Assembly: GCF_013248975.1 (NCBI RefSeq) | Contig: NZ_JABRWH010000001.1 | Coordinates: 5,166,001 to 5,230,000, forward strand | Direction of reading: 5' to 3' | Source: Neobacillus endophyticus | GTDB taxonomy: Bacteria; Bacillota; Bacilli; Bacillales; Cytobacillaceae | DNA length: 64,000 nt | Shown: piece after piece, positions 18,023-27,717 of the stretch | Position numbering within the stretch: position 1 is the stretch's first letter | Layout of the letters: the number at the start of each line of letters is the position of its first letter | Made by a program: the position numbers and the translations under genes | Notes under the pieces: generated by a model | Database searches by the model: none | Told to the model about the DNA's origin: nothing | What the model saw: the letters and a program-made list of their open reading frames with translations, nothing else

Positions 18023-18258
18023 TTCGGGGATCCCCGCTCCTATGTAAAAAACTAATTGTATAAACCTTTTCAATCAAAAGTATAACCTATGCCAAATTTG
18101 TCCTCAAGATAAATTTTCAACCAATTCATTTTTCTATTTTTTCATTTTTATATAAATGATTTACCCAGTATTTTTTCTTGTCATTACTTATGAAATGCCT
18201 CCATATAACAATAGTGGGACAATCAAATCTATTTTAAGCACGGAAGGGTGACGAAACC

Positions 18259-19119
18259 TTGAAAAAATTAAAATACCTTGCGATCAGCGTAGTTATTTGT
18301 TTACTAGCATTTGTTATCAGCTACTTTCAAATACCAAAAGCAATTGAAAGCATTACCTTTTTCCCCATAGATCAAAATGTAACCTATAAAACAGCTGAAA
18401 CATCACTAAAGCAAACTGGACAAACAATTGATTGGAAAATTAGTTCTACACTTGATCGAAAGGCCTATTTACGGCAGGATGCCGGATTATTATTCGCCAA
18501 TGGACGTCTAAGTGACGAGGTGGGAAGATGGACGGAAAATACCAGTACTCTTACCCAAGAAAAACCAATAACTCCCCCCCGCAATTCTTATTACCAATCC
18601 ATAACCTTTCATCATGCTGAGCTTCATGAAAAGGGAGGACGAATTTTTAGTTCTCAAGCAATTTCCGAAGATCATTTATATGTAATTAAAGAATCTCAGC
18701 AAAGAATCTTTTCATTTAAAACTGCCAAAACTTCTGAGGAAGAAAGGTGGCAGGAAAATTTGACACAACAGACTGAACGCATGCTTCAATTCAGCTGGAA
18801 TAAGGGTGTCAGATACTTTTCGATTCCACTTGAGCAATATCAAGCCTATCCGTTAAATGATTTTAACCATATTTTAAAGACCCCTTTACCTGGATATTCA
18901 TTAAAGGAATCAGCGAATATTCTCGGACGGCTTTGGGAAGGCCTCTATAAAAATTACTTTCTTGGCATAAAAAAACAGGATGGTTCAATTGTCAGCCCTA
19001 TAGGCAGCACCATCCCGCTTATTTTACTGGCGAAAAATAAAAGTCACCTCTTAGTGCTAACTGAAACAGCAAATGGAGAGCCGATTCTTCTCCGCCAGAA
19101 CATTCCTACTTCTGATTAA
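18259..19119 (+). CDS. Unrecognised membrane-anchored protein
   Basis: A 286-residue protein that I do not recognise. Residues 1-25 form a signal-anchor (MKKLKYLAISVVICLLAFVI), so the rest is likely outside the membrane. The body is rich in beta-type and polar segments; ISSTLDRKAYLRQDAGLLFANG and KGVRYFSIPLEQYQAYPLNDFNH are notable. No catalytic motif is seen. The start is TTG 18259 with GAAGGGTG upstream. It is convergent with the rhomboid gene and divergent from yqgQ-glcK. The closest B. subtilis order has no gene here, so it is a lineage-specific insertion. Confidence 0.8.
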   Translation: MKKLKYLAISVVICLLAFVISYFQIPKAIESITFFPIDQNVTYKTAETSLKQTGQTIDWKISSTLDRKAYLRQDAGLLFANGRLSDEVGRWTENTSTLTQEKPITPPRNSYYQSITFHHAELHEKGGRIFSSQAISEDHLYVIKESQQRIFSFKTAKTSEEERWQENLTQQTERMLQFSWNKGVRYFSIPLEQYQAYPLNDFNHILKTPLPGYSLKESANILGRLWEGLYKNYFLGIKKQDGSIVSPIGSTIPLILLAKNKSHLLVLTETANGEPILLRQNIPTSD

Positions 19120-19124
19120 TATTT

Positions 19125-20312
19125 TTACCCATTTATTGAATGACCGAAACCAAATGTCAAAGCACCATAGACACTCACAATGGACACTATTAAAAAGAAA
19201 AGTTGATATAACAGCTTCCTCTTTTTCGGAAAATGGATTATTCCTGCTGCGAGGAAACCGCCAACCAATCCGCCAATATGGCCGGCACTGTCGATTCCAG
19301 CCGCGGAAAAACTAAAAATAAGATTAATCCCTAAGACGACAAAGAGGTTTGTCCCCATTGTCCTAAAAAATAATTTTGGAAAAGTCGCTCCAAAATAAAG
19401 CAAGGCCCCAAAGCAGCCGTAAATGGCTCCGCTTGCACCTACAGAAAGACTATTACTAAAAAGAAAGCTTGCAAGTACACCAGTAAATCCAGCAAACAAA
19501 TAGATAAACGGGAATCGGATATTCCCAAATATACGTTCAACAGTTACCCCCAAATAATATAAAGCGAGTGTGTTCATGACCAAATGCAAGAAGCCAATAT
19601 GAAGAAAGATAGGAGTAATAAACCGCCACCATTCTCCTTCATAAATTAGATCATTTACCTTTGCACCGAATCTAACTAACGTTAATGAGTTGGTACTGCC
19701 GCCGTTTAATTGTTCCAATAAAAAAACAGCCGCATTTATGAATATAAAAACATAGGTAAAAAAAGGTTTGCTATTCATCAGAATAGCTCGCTCATCCTTT
19801 ATTCGATTAACAGCTTGTTCAAGTGTTGCTCTTTTTAATGTTTCAACCTCCTCATCTAAGTATGAATGATCCTGAACAGGAATGAAAATCTTCTTTCCTA
19901 ACCTTTCAGAAAGACGTTCCATTTCTTTTTCATACATATCTTTAGAAAACAAAAAGGAACTTACTTCCGTCCTGCCACCCTCTGAAAAGAGATATGGTTT
20001 TGCAAGCCTATATTCGTATTCATCTACAGGCGGTAATTCACTAATATAAATATTGATCATATGTAATTTATTCCGGTTTAACTGTTTGCGAACATTCTCC
20101 CCATTGGCAGCTGTAAATTCTATATCCCGCTGCATCGCATTACTCCAATCAATATTATGGAGCAACATTCTAATAATGGGGGCATCTCGATTTTCCAGCT
20201 TTTCCAGCCATAGTTCTTTTTGATTCTCAAATAGCTGAATCATACGATAACCATGGTCATTTATAAATGTATGGGCCAGTGTCCAAAAGTTATACGCTTC
20301 TTTATTATCCAT
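19125..20312 (-). CDS. gluP: Rhomboid intramembrane serine protease (GluP/YqgP-like), short form
   Basis: A 395-residue rhomboid protease. Residues 1-180 are a soluble cytoplasmic N-terminal domain. The membrane core starts near 183 and carries the rhomboid signatures WWRFITPIFLH, HLVMNTLAL with N247, GASGAIYG with the nucleophile S294, and AGHIGGLVGG with H345. The B. subtilis GluP is about 507 residues and ends in TPR repeats; this protein stops shortly after the last helix (GFGHSING) and has no TPR tail. GluP cleaves the Mg transporter MgtE in B. subtilis; that target is inference here. Confidence 0.92.
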   Translation of the reverse strand: MDNKEAYNFWTLAHTFINDHGYRMIQLFENQKELWLEKLENRDAPIIRMLLHNIDWSNAMQRDIEFTAANGENVRKQLNRNKLHMINIYISELPPVDEYEYRLAKPYLFSEGGRTEVSSFLFSKDMYEKEMERLSERLGKKIFIPVQDHSYLDEEVETLKRATLEQAVNRIKDERAILMNSKPFFTYVFIFINAAVFLLEQLNGGSTNSLTLVRFGAKVNDLIYEGEWWRFITPIFLHIGFLHLVMNTLALYYLGVTVERIFGNIRFPFIYLFAGFTGVLASFLFSNSLSVGASGAIYGCFGALLYFGATFPKLFFRTMGTNLFVVLGINLIFSFSAAGIDSAGHIGGLVGGFLAAGIIHFPKKRKLLYQLFFLIVSIVSVYGALTFGFGHSING

Positions 20313-20361
20313 TTCTCCCCTGCTTTCTCTATAAAAAATCCAGGTTCACCTTGTTTATTAT

Positions 20362-20441
20362 AAGCACTGTTAACCTTGGCTGTTGATTTCCGCTCCAACC
20401 ACAGTGTGAATATATCAACAATGTTATTTTACATAGCCTTA
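20362..20441. repeat. Short copy of a dispersed repeat with inverted ends
   Basis: About 80 bases between gluP and yqgO match the ends of the element at 56382-56599. TTGGCTGTTGATTTCCGC (20376-20393) is identical in both, and the ATATCAACAATGTT...ACATAGCC end is shared. The two ends are imperfect inverted repeats (TGTTAA...TGTTGAT against ATCAACA...TTACATAGCC). This copy lacks the GC-rich core of the other. It looks like a MITE or REP-type intergenic repeat; no coding capacity. Confidence 0.8.
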
Positions 20442-20474
20442 TTATAAACGAAGTAGGAACATGAACTCAAAATA

Positions 20475-20510
20475 AAAACCATCTGTGGTTTTCACCATTC
20501 AGATGGTCCT
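20475..20510 (-). terminator. Intrinsic terminator overlapping the 3' end of yqgO
   Basis: Minus strand: ACCATCTG...CAGATGGT followed by TTTTTATTTTG. The upstream arm lies within the last codons of yqgO, so termination occurs right after the stop. Confidence 0.85.
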
Positions 20511-20686
20511 CCAAATACTGACTGCATCATTTTCCTTTTTACACCAGGCATACTCATTATCGAACCGACCGCCATCCTCCGCATCCAACTTGATCCAAGC
20601 ATGATATTGATAATTCGATAACGATAGCGGTAAACAAAGTAGCCAATTGATCCAATCATGAAAATAGAAGTTAACATCCGAGACAT
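20492..20686 (-). CDS. yqgO: YqgO-like small membrane protein
   Basis: A 64-residue protein with one N-terminal hydrophobic helix (SIFMIGSIGYFVY) followed by an arginine- and methionine-rich tail (RYRYRIINIMLGSSWMRRMAVGS). It sits where B. subtilis has yqgO, which is similar in size. ATG 20686 has AGGAGGG six bases away. A longer reading frame in another phase (20499-20768) is a shadow. The family has no known function. Confidence 0.75.
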   Translation of the reverse strand: MSRMLTSIFMIGSIGYFVYRYRYRIINIMLGSSWMRRMAVGSIMSMPGVKRKMMQSVFGGPSEW

Positions 20687-20786
20687 ATTCATCCCTCCTG
20701 TTTTTATTCTGTGAAACTACTCCGAATTTTATCCATCCTTTTTCCATAAAAGGTAACGAATGATCCATTAAGGAATCCTTTTCAGG

Positions 20787-21758
<972 letters not shown>

Positions 21759-21863
21759 TTATCCCATTCAAAATTAGAATATGTTTTTTTAATGGAAATC
21801 ATGTTCTCATTCAACCTTTTTCTAACGAAAAATACATATGAATTTGGTTTACTGTATTTTGTG

Positions 21864-22442
21864 TTATTTAAAATGTTCTGAACATCTAATTTCAATGATT
21901 TCGGTGGGGGTAATCAGTTTTGAAACAGGGATGTCATGCTTTTCAACAGGAAAATGCTGAACAACCTGTTCGTTGAAAGCCAGTGATAATGTATGCCCTG
22001 GGAAATTCCCCAAAAATCGATCATAATACCCGCCGCCAAATCCGAGTCGATATCCTTCTTTTGTATAAGCTAATCCAGGGACAATTAATAAGTCAATCTG
22101 ATTTGCGGCAATCTCTTCTGTTATTTCTGGAATGGGTTCAAAGAGTCCATAGAATACCGATTCAAGCTGGCAAAACTCTGTTAATTCCCGGAAGACTAGC
22201 TTTTTTTCCTTTGGGATGCATTTAGGTACCGCTACCTTTTTCCCTAATTCCCATGCTCTCCGAATAATCTGATAGGTATCAACTTCAGGAAACTTTGAAA
22301 TCGTAATTCCCACTATTTTCGCCTGTTGCCACTCAGCTTGTTCTGCTAGTCTGCTGGCGATTTTATAAGAATAATCCTCATAAATTGGTTTGGCCAGATG
22401 GGCAAGTGTTTCTTTCATTTGATTACGAATGGAGTTTTTATT
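21864..22442 (-). CDS. yqgN: 5-formyltetrahydrofolate cyclo-ligase
   Basis: Converts 5-formyl-THF to 5,10-methenyl-THF with ATP, feeding the folate pool that GcvT also supplies. The 192-residue protein begins MNKNSIRNQMKETL and carries the family signatures LIVPGLAYTKEGYRLGFGGGYYDRFL and the C-terminal LSLAFNEQ. ATG 22442 was chosen; AAAGGAG lies 13 bases upstream, which is long but still the best option. It follows rpmG, and the hairpin between them partly separates their expression. Confidence 0.93.
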   Translation of the reverse strand, partial: NKNSIRNQMKETLAHLAKPIYEDYSYKIASRLAEQAEWQQAKIVGITISKFPEVDTYQIIRRAWELGKKVAVPKCIPKEKKLVFRELTEFCQLESVFYGLFEPIPEITEEIAANQIDLLIVPGLAYTKEGYRLGFGGGYYDRFLGNFPGHTLSLAFNEQVVQHFPVEKHDIPVSKLITPTEIIEIRCSEHFK

Positions 22443-22477
22443 CATAATTTTGCTCGAGTCTCCTTTCATAAAAAAAC

Positions 22478-22509
22478 AAAAAAACAGCAGGGCAGCCCTG
22501 CTGTTTATT
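22478..22509 (-). terminator. Intrinsic terminator of rpmG
   Basis: Minus strand: AAACAGCAGGGC-TG-CCCTGCTGTTT followed by a T-rich run (TTTTTGTTTTTTT). The stem begins at the rpmG stop codon. The next gene, yqgN, starts only about 40 bases later, so it may be read-through or attenuated. Confidence 0.9.
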
Positions 22510-22654
22510 TTGTTTCGCGGTGTACAGTTGTACGTTTTTCTCTTGGGCAATATTTTTTAAGCTCAAGACGATCCGGATTGTTACGTTTATTTTTGTTTGA
22601 AATATAGTTTCGGTCTCCACATTCAGTGCAGGCTAACGTAATATTTACACGCAT
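22505..22654 (-). CDS. rpmG: 50S ribosomal protein L33
   Basis: A 49-residue ribosomal protein, [20 protein letters not shown] and on to the C-terminal VHRETK. The CTEC pair and the KKYCPREK segment identify the cysteine-bearing (zinc-ribbon, C+) form of L33. ATG 22654 follows GGAGGGAAATAAC. It corresponds to rpmGA of B. subtilis, which sits between yqgN and yqgM. The last KKYC segment has one cysteine rather than a full second CxxC pair. Confidence 0.96.
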   Translation of the reverse strand: MRVNITLACTECGDRNYISNKNKRNNPDRLELKKYCPREKRTTVHRETK

Positions 22655-22708
22655 GTTATTTCCCTCCAAACATTAAGCTAGTAAAAATCATACGACTTTT
22701 CTATAATA

Positions 22709-23344
22709 TCATTTTTCATACGGAATTGCTAGTATGTTTTTAAAAAGTGCACGTTCTAATGTTAGTAATTCACTTTTTTTTGAACCATTTATAGACCAAG
22801 TGCACAATTTATTCGTTTCATGCGGCTGAACATTCATATTAATAGCAAAAATACTCGCTGCAAGCCCTTTTGACATCGGCTGATACATTAAGCTGCCCTC
22901 TTTTACGGAGCTCCAAATCCGGTCTGTAAAAGCATTCCACAGCTGGATCGTCGTGTATTCTTTTATTCCATTTCCATGATAATGAGCATTCATAAGAAAA
23001 ACATGTTGATTGGCATAATGATAAATTCTGTTTTCTACAGGTGAAATAAAAGTTAAAAGGTTTTGTTCGACATTTAAAGGAAGGTACATTCCCAACAATT
23101 TGATTTGTTTTACTTCTTTTCCATGGTTACTTACATAGATATTGAAAAAACGAATTTTGGAGTGAACTTGCTGCTGCTTTATTTTAATCATAAGGGATTC
23201 TTCAAAAAATACTTTCTCCGATTGATTTTGCAGCCAAAAATATTTCCCGTTTATCCATATCCCTGGAATAAAAGGAGGAAACTCTCTTTGGGGCCGATGC
23301 TTTGCATATTGAATCATTTTTTCAGTTTCGATAAAACGTTCCAT
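22709..23344 (-). CDS. Unrecognised 211-residue protein next to a glycosyltransferase
   Basis: I do not recognise this protein. It starts MERFIETEKMIQYAKHRPQ, has no signal peptide and no membrane helix, and is rich in aromatic and beta-strand-like segments (GIWINGKYFWLQNQ, NIYVSNHGKEVKQIKLLGMYLP). The pattern resembles a small beta-sandwich. ATG 23344 has AAAGGTG upstream. It is transcribed after the GT4 gene with a 50-base gap, which suggests one operon with the glycosyltransferase and DUF4912 protein. Confidence 0.75.
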   Translation of the reverse strand: MERFIETEKMIQYAKHRPQREFPPFIPGIWINGKYFWLQNQSEKVFFEESLMIKIKQQQVHSKIRFFNIYVSNHGKEVKQIKLLGMYLPLNVEQNLLTFISPVENRIYHYANQHVFLMNAHYHGNGIKEYTTIQLWNAFTDRIWSSVKEGSLMYQPMSKGLAASIFAINMNVQPHETNKLCTWSINGSKKSELLTLERALFKNILAIPYEK

Positions 23345-23394
23345 CGGCTCACACCTTTTTATTTTTAATTATTTTTTTCCACAACTGGGTTCAT

Positions 23395-24606
23395 TCATAT
23401 CATATCTTCCATAATCTTGGCTGTTTCAAAAGCAATTCGGTTCCAGCCGTACTTGTCTTGTGCCATTTCCTTGCCACATCGTCCAATTTCCTTTGCCTGA
23501 TCTGGGTTATTCATTAAAAACTCGATCTGCTCCAGCAAGCTGTTGGGATCTCCTGGTACCATCAGTAAGCCGGTATGTAGATGCTCGACTATCTTTTTCA
23601 AACCGCCTGTTTTGGAGACAATGGTAGGCTTACCAAGTATCATTCCTTCAAGAACTACTATTCCGAATGGCTCATAAAGACTAGGAATTACCACCAATTC
23701 ACATTCTTTTAAAAGAGCATTTCTTTCATCATCTGTGATATAGCCGATGAAATCGACATATGCATCTAATTTTTTTGCTGCGATTTGATGGCGGTAATGA
23801 TCGAGCATTGGCCCTTTTCCAGCAATGACAAAGTAATAATCCAGTCCTTTTTCCTTTGCAATTTCTGCAGCACTGATGATAGTTTCAAAACCTTTTTCCC
23901 TTACCATTCGTCCAATAGAAAAAATATATTTTCTTTGGGCTATTTTTGGAAACACATCACAAACCTTTAATAAATCCGCTGGATGATCGACTCCGTTTGG
24001 AATGACAGATATATTTTTTATTTTTTCTTTAAATATAGTGAAAAGCGAATCCTTCATATATTCACTGCAAACAATTAATTGGTCAGAACGTTGAATTAAT
24101 TGCTGCTCTTTTTCGTGGATGAACCGCTGGATTTCATTGTAAATCCCATTATTTCTTCCATATTCAGTTGCATGAATGGTAGTAAGTAGAGGAATCCCCA
24201 GCATATCTTTGATAACAATGGCAGCTGTGCCGACTAGCCAGTCATGAGCATGGATCAAATCAAACTTCATCTCCAAAGCTAAGCATTCCGCTTTGAAAGC
24301 CATCGCCTGGTTTAATCCTCCGATCCATGCCAGAAAATTCTCATCCTGTCCATTAATAGGGGTCACCCGATGAACGTTTACTCCATTTTCAACTTCAAAG
24401 GTGGGCAAATCCTTTTGTCCGGCTGTTACGATATGAACCTCATGCCCTAATTTTGCCAAATGAACGGACAGGCCATAAACATGTCTGGAAAGTCCACCTA
24501 TTACATTTGGCGGGTATTCCCAACTAAACATAAGAATGGATCTTTTTTTATTACTTACTATCTCATGTTTTATATTTAGATCTGTGCAGAATTCTTGTTT
24601 ATTCAT
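23395..24606 (-). CDS. yqgM: GT4-family glycosyltransferase (YqgM-like)
   Basis: A 403-residue retaining GT-B glycosyltransferase resembling starch/glycogen synthase-like enzymes. The N-terminal half has MFSWEYPPNVIGGLSRHVYGLSVHLAKLGHEVHIVT and the acceptor-side DLIHAHDWL; the C-terminal half has GRMVREKGFETII and the catalytic E-x7-E region PSLYEPFGIVVLEGMILGKP. The donor sugar cannot be read from sequence. The ATG overlaps the DUF4912 stop by one base (TAATG), so the two are coupled. B. subtilis yqgM occupies the same locus. Confidence 0.88.
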   Translation of the reverse strand: MNKQEFCTDLNIKHEIVSNKKRSILMFSWEYPPNVIGGLSRHVYGLSVHLAKLGHEVHIVTAGQKDLPTFEVENGVNVHRVTPINGQDENFLAWIGGLNQAMAFKAECLALEMKFDLIHAHDWLVGTAAIVIKDMLGIPLLTTIHATEYGRNNGIYNEIQRFIHEKEQQLIQRSDQLIVCSEYMKDSLFTIFKEKIKNISVIPNGVDHPADLLKVCDVFPKIAQRKYIFSIGRMVREKGFETIISAAEIAKEKGLDYYFVIAGKGPMLDHYRHQIAAKKLDAYVDFIGYITDDERNALLKECELVVIPSLYEPFGIVVLEGMILGKPTIVSKTGGLKKIVEHLHTGLLMVPGDPNSLLEQIEFLMNNPDQAKEIGRCGKEMAQDKYGWNRIAFETAKIMEDMI

Positions 24607-25160
24607 TACTTCCCCCCTATATTTGCCGGTACTCCATAATAGCTGTACGTACTTACTAGCTTCTGCCATTTTGGGGTTGCATCTTCGATATGATTAGCGA
24701 TTAGGTCCTGAGCAGTTTCATTTTCAATAAGAAATTCATTTGATTGAATTTGAATACATTGGGATCTATAAAAAGGGAAAAAATCAAACTTATTTAGATA
24801 AATACCTAATTCTGCAATATAACGGCGGTGTTGTGGCAGTCCTTTGACATACCATTCTCCCTTTTGATAGGGAACTGCCATTTCATAAACGGAATGGGCA
24901 TTATTTCCCGTGAAGCAGATATCCGTAACATCATAAATTCTTAGAATGGTCACAAGCTCTTCTGCCTTCAATTGAAAATAAACTGCTAAAATATTGAAAG
25001 GGAGTTCGGAAACGGGCCATGATACTCGTATTTTTTGCGGGGAAACAAGCAACAGCCGCATCCCTTCATTGAATGGGGCTATATGAACGGAAGGATGTAC
25101 TTCCTTTTCATGATCCTCTCCGCTACTGTTTTTCCTATGGATGATTATTTCGTTTAACAT
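24606..25160 (-). CDS. DUF4912 domain protein
   Basis: A 184-residue protein whose central part (MRLLLVSPQKIRVSWPVSELP to GEWYVKGLPQHRRYIAELG) matches the DUF4912 pattern. That domain is a small beta-sandwich often found beside alpha-glucan or glycosyltransferase genes. ATG 25160 has TGGAGG six bases upstream. It heads a three-gene unit (this, GT4, unknown), which suggests a role in making or binding a polysaccharide; that is inference. Confidence 0.78.
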   Translation of the reverse strand: MLNEIIIHRKNSSGEDHEKEVHPSVHIAPFNEGMRLLLVSPQKIRVSWPVSELPFNILAVYFQLKAEELVTILRIYDVTDICFTGNNAHSVYEMAVPYQKGEWYVKGLPQHRRYIAELGIYLNKFDFFPFYRSQCIQIQSNEFLIENETAQDLIANHIEDATPKWQKLVSTYSYYGVPANIGGK

Positions 25161-25384
25161 CGGTTCCTCCAATCAAAACTATCACTATATGCCACAAAAT
25201 ACATTCTTATTCCTAATAGTTGCTATTTTTATCGTAACACTGGATCCTTAATGGCACAATAAACACAAATTGTCGGATTTTGTTTTTCCTTATTTTAACA
25301 AATAACTGTGAAGCTAGGCTGCTGCAATCCTCTCCATAATTTCACTCCTTATCACGAAAATGTTAAATCATATTGAATTTAAAC

Positions 25385-25418
25385 AAAAAAAGATGAAGCC
25401 CATGCCCCATCTTTTTTT
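25385..25418 (-). terminator. Terminator of the pst-phoU operon
   Basis: AAAAAAAGATG...CATCTTTTTTT with a GGGCATGGGC loop; on the minus strand it follows the phoU stop directly. Confidence 0.9.
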
Positions 25419-25420
25419 GT

Positions 25421-26080
25421 TTATGAATTTAAGTCATAGCGTTTTCCGGTTACAAGAAAAATAACATTTTCGGAAATATTGGTAGTATGGTCAGCCAGTC
25501 TTTCTATATACCTTGCGACGAAAGACAGCTGGGTAATCTGGTTTATATTATTTGGATATTGCTTAATATACCCCATAAGTTCCCTGATTAATTTTCCATA
25601 CATTTCATCGACCTGATCATCTTTTTCTGCACATCTTTTGGCAAGTTCAATATCTTCAGAGTAGAAGGCTGTTAAAGAGTCTGTCAGCATATCCAAGGCG
25701 AGATCCATCATTTTAGGAATATCTACGATCTCTTTAATATGTTTTTCTGTACCAATGTGAATGGCTGACTTCGCAATATTGACAGCCATATCGCCTATAC
25801 GTTCCACTTCGGAAGAAATTTTCAAAGCAGCAATAATTTTTCGCAAGTCTCCTGCAACAGGTGCTTCTTTTGCTATGAGGACGATGGCTTTTTCATTTAT
25901 TTCATGGTCTAATCGATCAATCACATTGTCCCCATTGATGATCGCTTCTGCTTTATCAATGTCTTGCTTAATCAGTGCATCGATGGATTCCTTAATCGCA
26001 TCTTCTGCTTTTCTGGCCATATCCAATAATAAATCTTTTAGCTGCTTTAAATTGCTATCAAAATTAGATCTTGTATGCAT
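25421..26080 (-). CDS. phoU: Phosphate signalling regulator PhoU
   Basis: A 219-residue all-helical protein with two three-helix repeats, each holding a metal-binding-type E-x3-D/E pattern (residues about 30-105 and 135-210, with EVERIGDMAVNIAKSA and RYIERLADHTTNISEN). PhoU controls the Pst transporter and phosphate signalling. ATG 26080 has AGGGGTG upstream. It is the last gene of the pst operon. B. subtilis 168 lacks a phoU in its pst operon, so its presence here is a lineage difference. Confidence 0.94.
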   Translation of the reverse strand: MHTRSNFDSNLKQLKDLLLDMARKAEDAIKESIDALIKQDIDKAEAIINGDNVIDRLDHEINEKAIVLIAKEAPVAGDLRKIIAALKISSEVERIGDMAVNIAKSAIHIGTEKHIKEIVDIPKMMDLALDMLTDSLTAFYSEDIELAKRCAEKDDQVDEMYGKLIRELMGYIKQYPNNINQITQLSFVARYIERLADHTTNISENVIFLVTGKRYDLNS

Positions 26081-26093
26081 ATTAACACCCCTA

Positions 26094-26867
26094 TTAGCCG
26101 AATCTGCCCGTAATATAGTCTTCCGTACGCTTATCTGATGGACGTGAGAAGATATTCCCTGTTGCATCCAATTCCACCAGTTCTCCCATTAAGAAGAACG
26201 CCGTTTTATCCGATACCCTCGATGCCTGCTGCATGTTATGGGTGACGATGACAATGGTATATTTTTCTTTCAGTTCTAAAATTAATTCTTCAATCTTTAA
26301 TGTGGAAATCGGGTCAAGAGCCGAAGTCGGTTCATCCATTAATAACACGTCCGGCTTGGTAGCAAGCGCCCTGGCAATACAAAGTCTTTGCTGTTGCCCG
26401 CCAGACAGCCCTAAAGCAGGTGTATGCAGCCGATCCTTTACTTCGTCCCATAATGCCACATCCATAAGTGATTTGATAACAATCTCGTCTAAATGAGCCT
26501 TTTTAGTCGTTCCATGGATTCTTGGTCCATAGGCAACATTATCGTATATAGATTGCGGAAAAACATTCCCCTTTTGAAATACCATTCCCACATTTTTTCT
26601 CAGCTCTACGAGATCCACTTTTTCATTTAAAATATTTTGGCCATTATAATTGATTTCACCGGTCATTTTCACATTTGGAACCATATTAATCATCAAATTC
26701 AAGGTTTTAATAAATGTAGATTTCCCACACCCGGATGGTCCGATCATCGCGGTAACTTCTTTTTTGGTAATAGGAAAGTTTATATTTTTTAATGCATGGT
26801 GATCCCCATACCATAAATTCAAGTCATTAATTTGAAAAATCTCTCTGCTAACCGTTAATATCGACAT
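26094..26867 (-). CDS. pstB: Phosphate ABC transporter ATPase PstB (second copy)
   Basis: A 257-residue ABC ATPase. Walker [10 protein letters not shown] at about 43-51, signature [15 protein letters not shown], Walker [13 protein letters not shown] and the switch histidine VTHNMQQA are present. It corresponds to PstBB of B. subtilis. It lies 12 bases after the other pstB gene and 13 before phoU. Both PstB copies keep all catalytic residues, so both should be active. Confidence 0.93.
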   Translation of the reverse strand: MSILTVSREIFQINDLNLWYGDHHALKNINFPITKKEVTAMIGPSGCGKSTFIKTLNLMINMVPNVKMTGEINYNGQNILNEKVDLVELRKNVGMVFQKGNVFPQSIYDNVAYGPRIHGTTKKAHLDEIVIKSLMDVALWDEVKDRLHTPALGLSGGQQQRLCIARALATKPDVLLMDEPTSALDPISTLKIEELILELKEKYTIVIVTHNMQQASRVSDKTAFFLMGELVELDATGNIFSRPSDKRTEDYITGRFG

Positions 26868-26879
26868 CAGATTTCCCCC

Positions 26880-27701
26880 TTATCCGAACCGTCCTGAGAT
26901 GTATTCTTCTGTTTTCTTTTCAGCAGGATTGGTAAAAATCTTTTCAGTCACATCGTATTCAATCAAATCTCCGCTTAAAAAGAAGGCCGTTTTATCTGAA
27001 ATCCGAGCAGCCTGCTGCATATTATGAGTAACTATGACAATGGAATATTCCTGCTTAAGTTCTACAATCAAATCTTCAACTTTTGCGTTAGATATGGGGT
27101 CCAGTGCAGAAGATGGTTCATCTAGAAGCATAACTGTCGGCTTCATTGCTATGGTTCTGGCAATACATAGGCGTTGTTGCTGTCCCCCTGAAAGAGCGAG
27201 AGCGGATTTGTGAAGCCGATCTTTGACTTCATCCCATAATGCCGCTTTCCTTAAGCTTTCTTCTACGATTTCATCTAACTGGCTTTTCTTTCTCATTCCA
27301 GAAAATTTTAAGGCATGGGTGATATTATCATAAACTGATTTTGGAAACGGATTTGGCTTTTGAAATACCATCCCAATTTCTTTTCTTAAGGCAACCACGT
27401 TTATACGGTCTGATAATATATTTAGCCCCTCATATAAGATCTCTCCTTCAGCCCGCGCTCCCGGAATAAGATCATTCATTCTGTTTATACTGCGCAAAAA
27501 GGTTGACTTACCGCAGCCGGACGGGCCGATAAGGGCCGTAACTGAGTTTTTTTCGATATCCAATGAAATACCATTTACTGCGCGTTTTTCCCCATAAAAA
27601 ATCTCCAGATTATTGACATTTAAAATATGTTCACTAGGGATTGGAGTATTCATCTCGGTCGTTTGCTCCACAGTTTCTTTTTCCTTCATGGCTGTTACCA
27701 T
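26880..27701 (-). CDS. pstB: Phosphate ABC transporter ATPase PstB (first copy)
   Basis: A 273-residue ABC ATPase with an extra N-terminal segment of about 27 residues before the conserved [17 protein letters not shown]. Walker [36 protein letters not shown] and [10 protein letters not shown] are intact. ATG 27701 follows AAGGGTG at good spacing; the frame opens with GTG 27710. It corresponds to PstBA of B. subtilis and is about 60-70 percent similar by eye to the second copy. Confidence 0.93.
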   Translation of the reverse strand: MVTAMKEKETVEQTTEMNTPIPSEHILNVNNLEIFYGEKRAVNGISLDIEKNSVTALIGPSGCGKSTFLRSINRMNDLIPGARAEGEILYEGLNILSDRINVVALRKEIGMVFQKPNPFPKSVYDNITHALKFSGMRKKSQLDEIVEESLRKAALWDEVKDRLHKSALALSGGQQQRLCIARTIAMKPTVMLLDEPSSALDPISNAKVEDLIVELKQEYSIVIVTHNMQQAARISDKTAFFLSGDLIEYDVTEKIFTNPAEKKTEEYISGRFG

Positions 27702-27717
27702 TCTTTTCACCCTTTTC

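Noticed and set aside
20499..20768. An 89-codon frame overlapping yqgO in another phase
   Set aside because: It has no ribosome site, covers the terminator, and the product MDHSLPFMEK... looks like no known protein; yqgO in the other phase has a strong AGGAGGG site.
21868..21885. Palindrome ATGTTCTGAACAT near the end of yqgN
   Set aside because: It is within coding sequence, and its centre matches the codons TGT TCA GAA CAT; no promoter element surrounds it.
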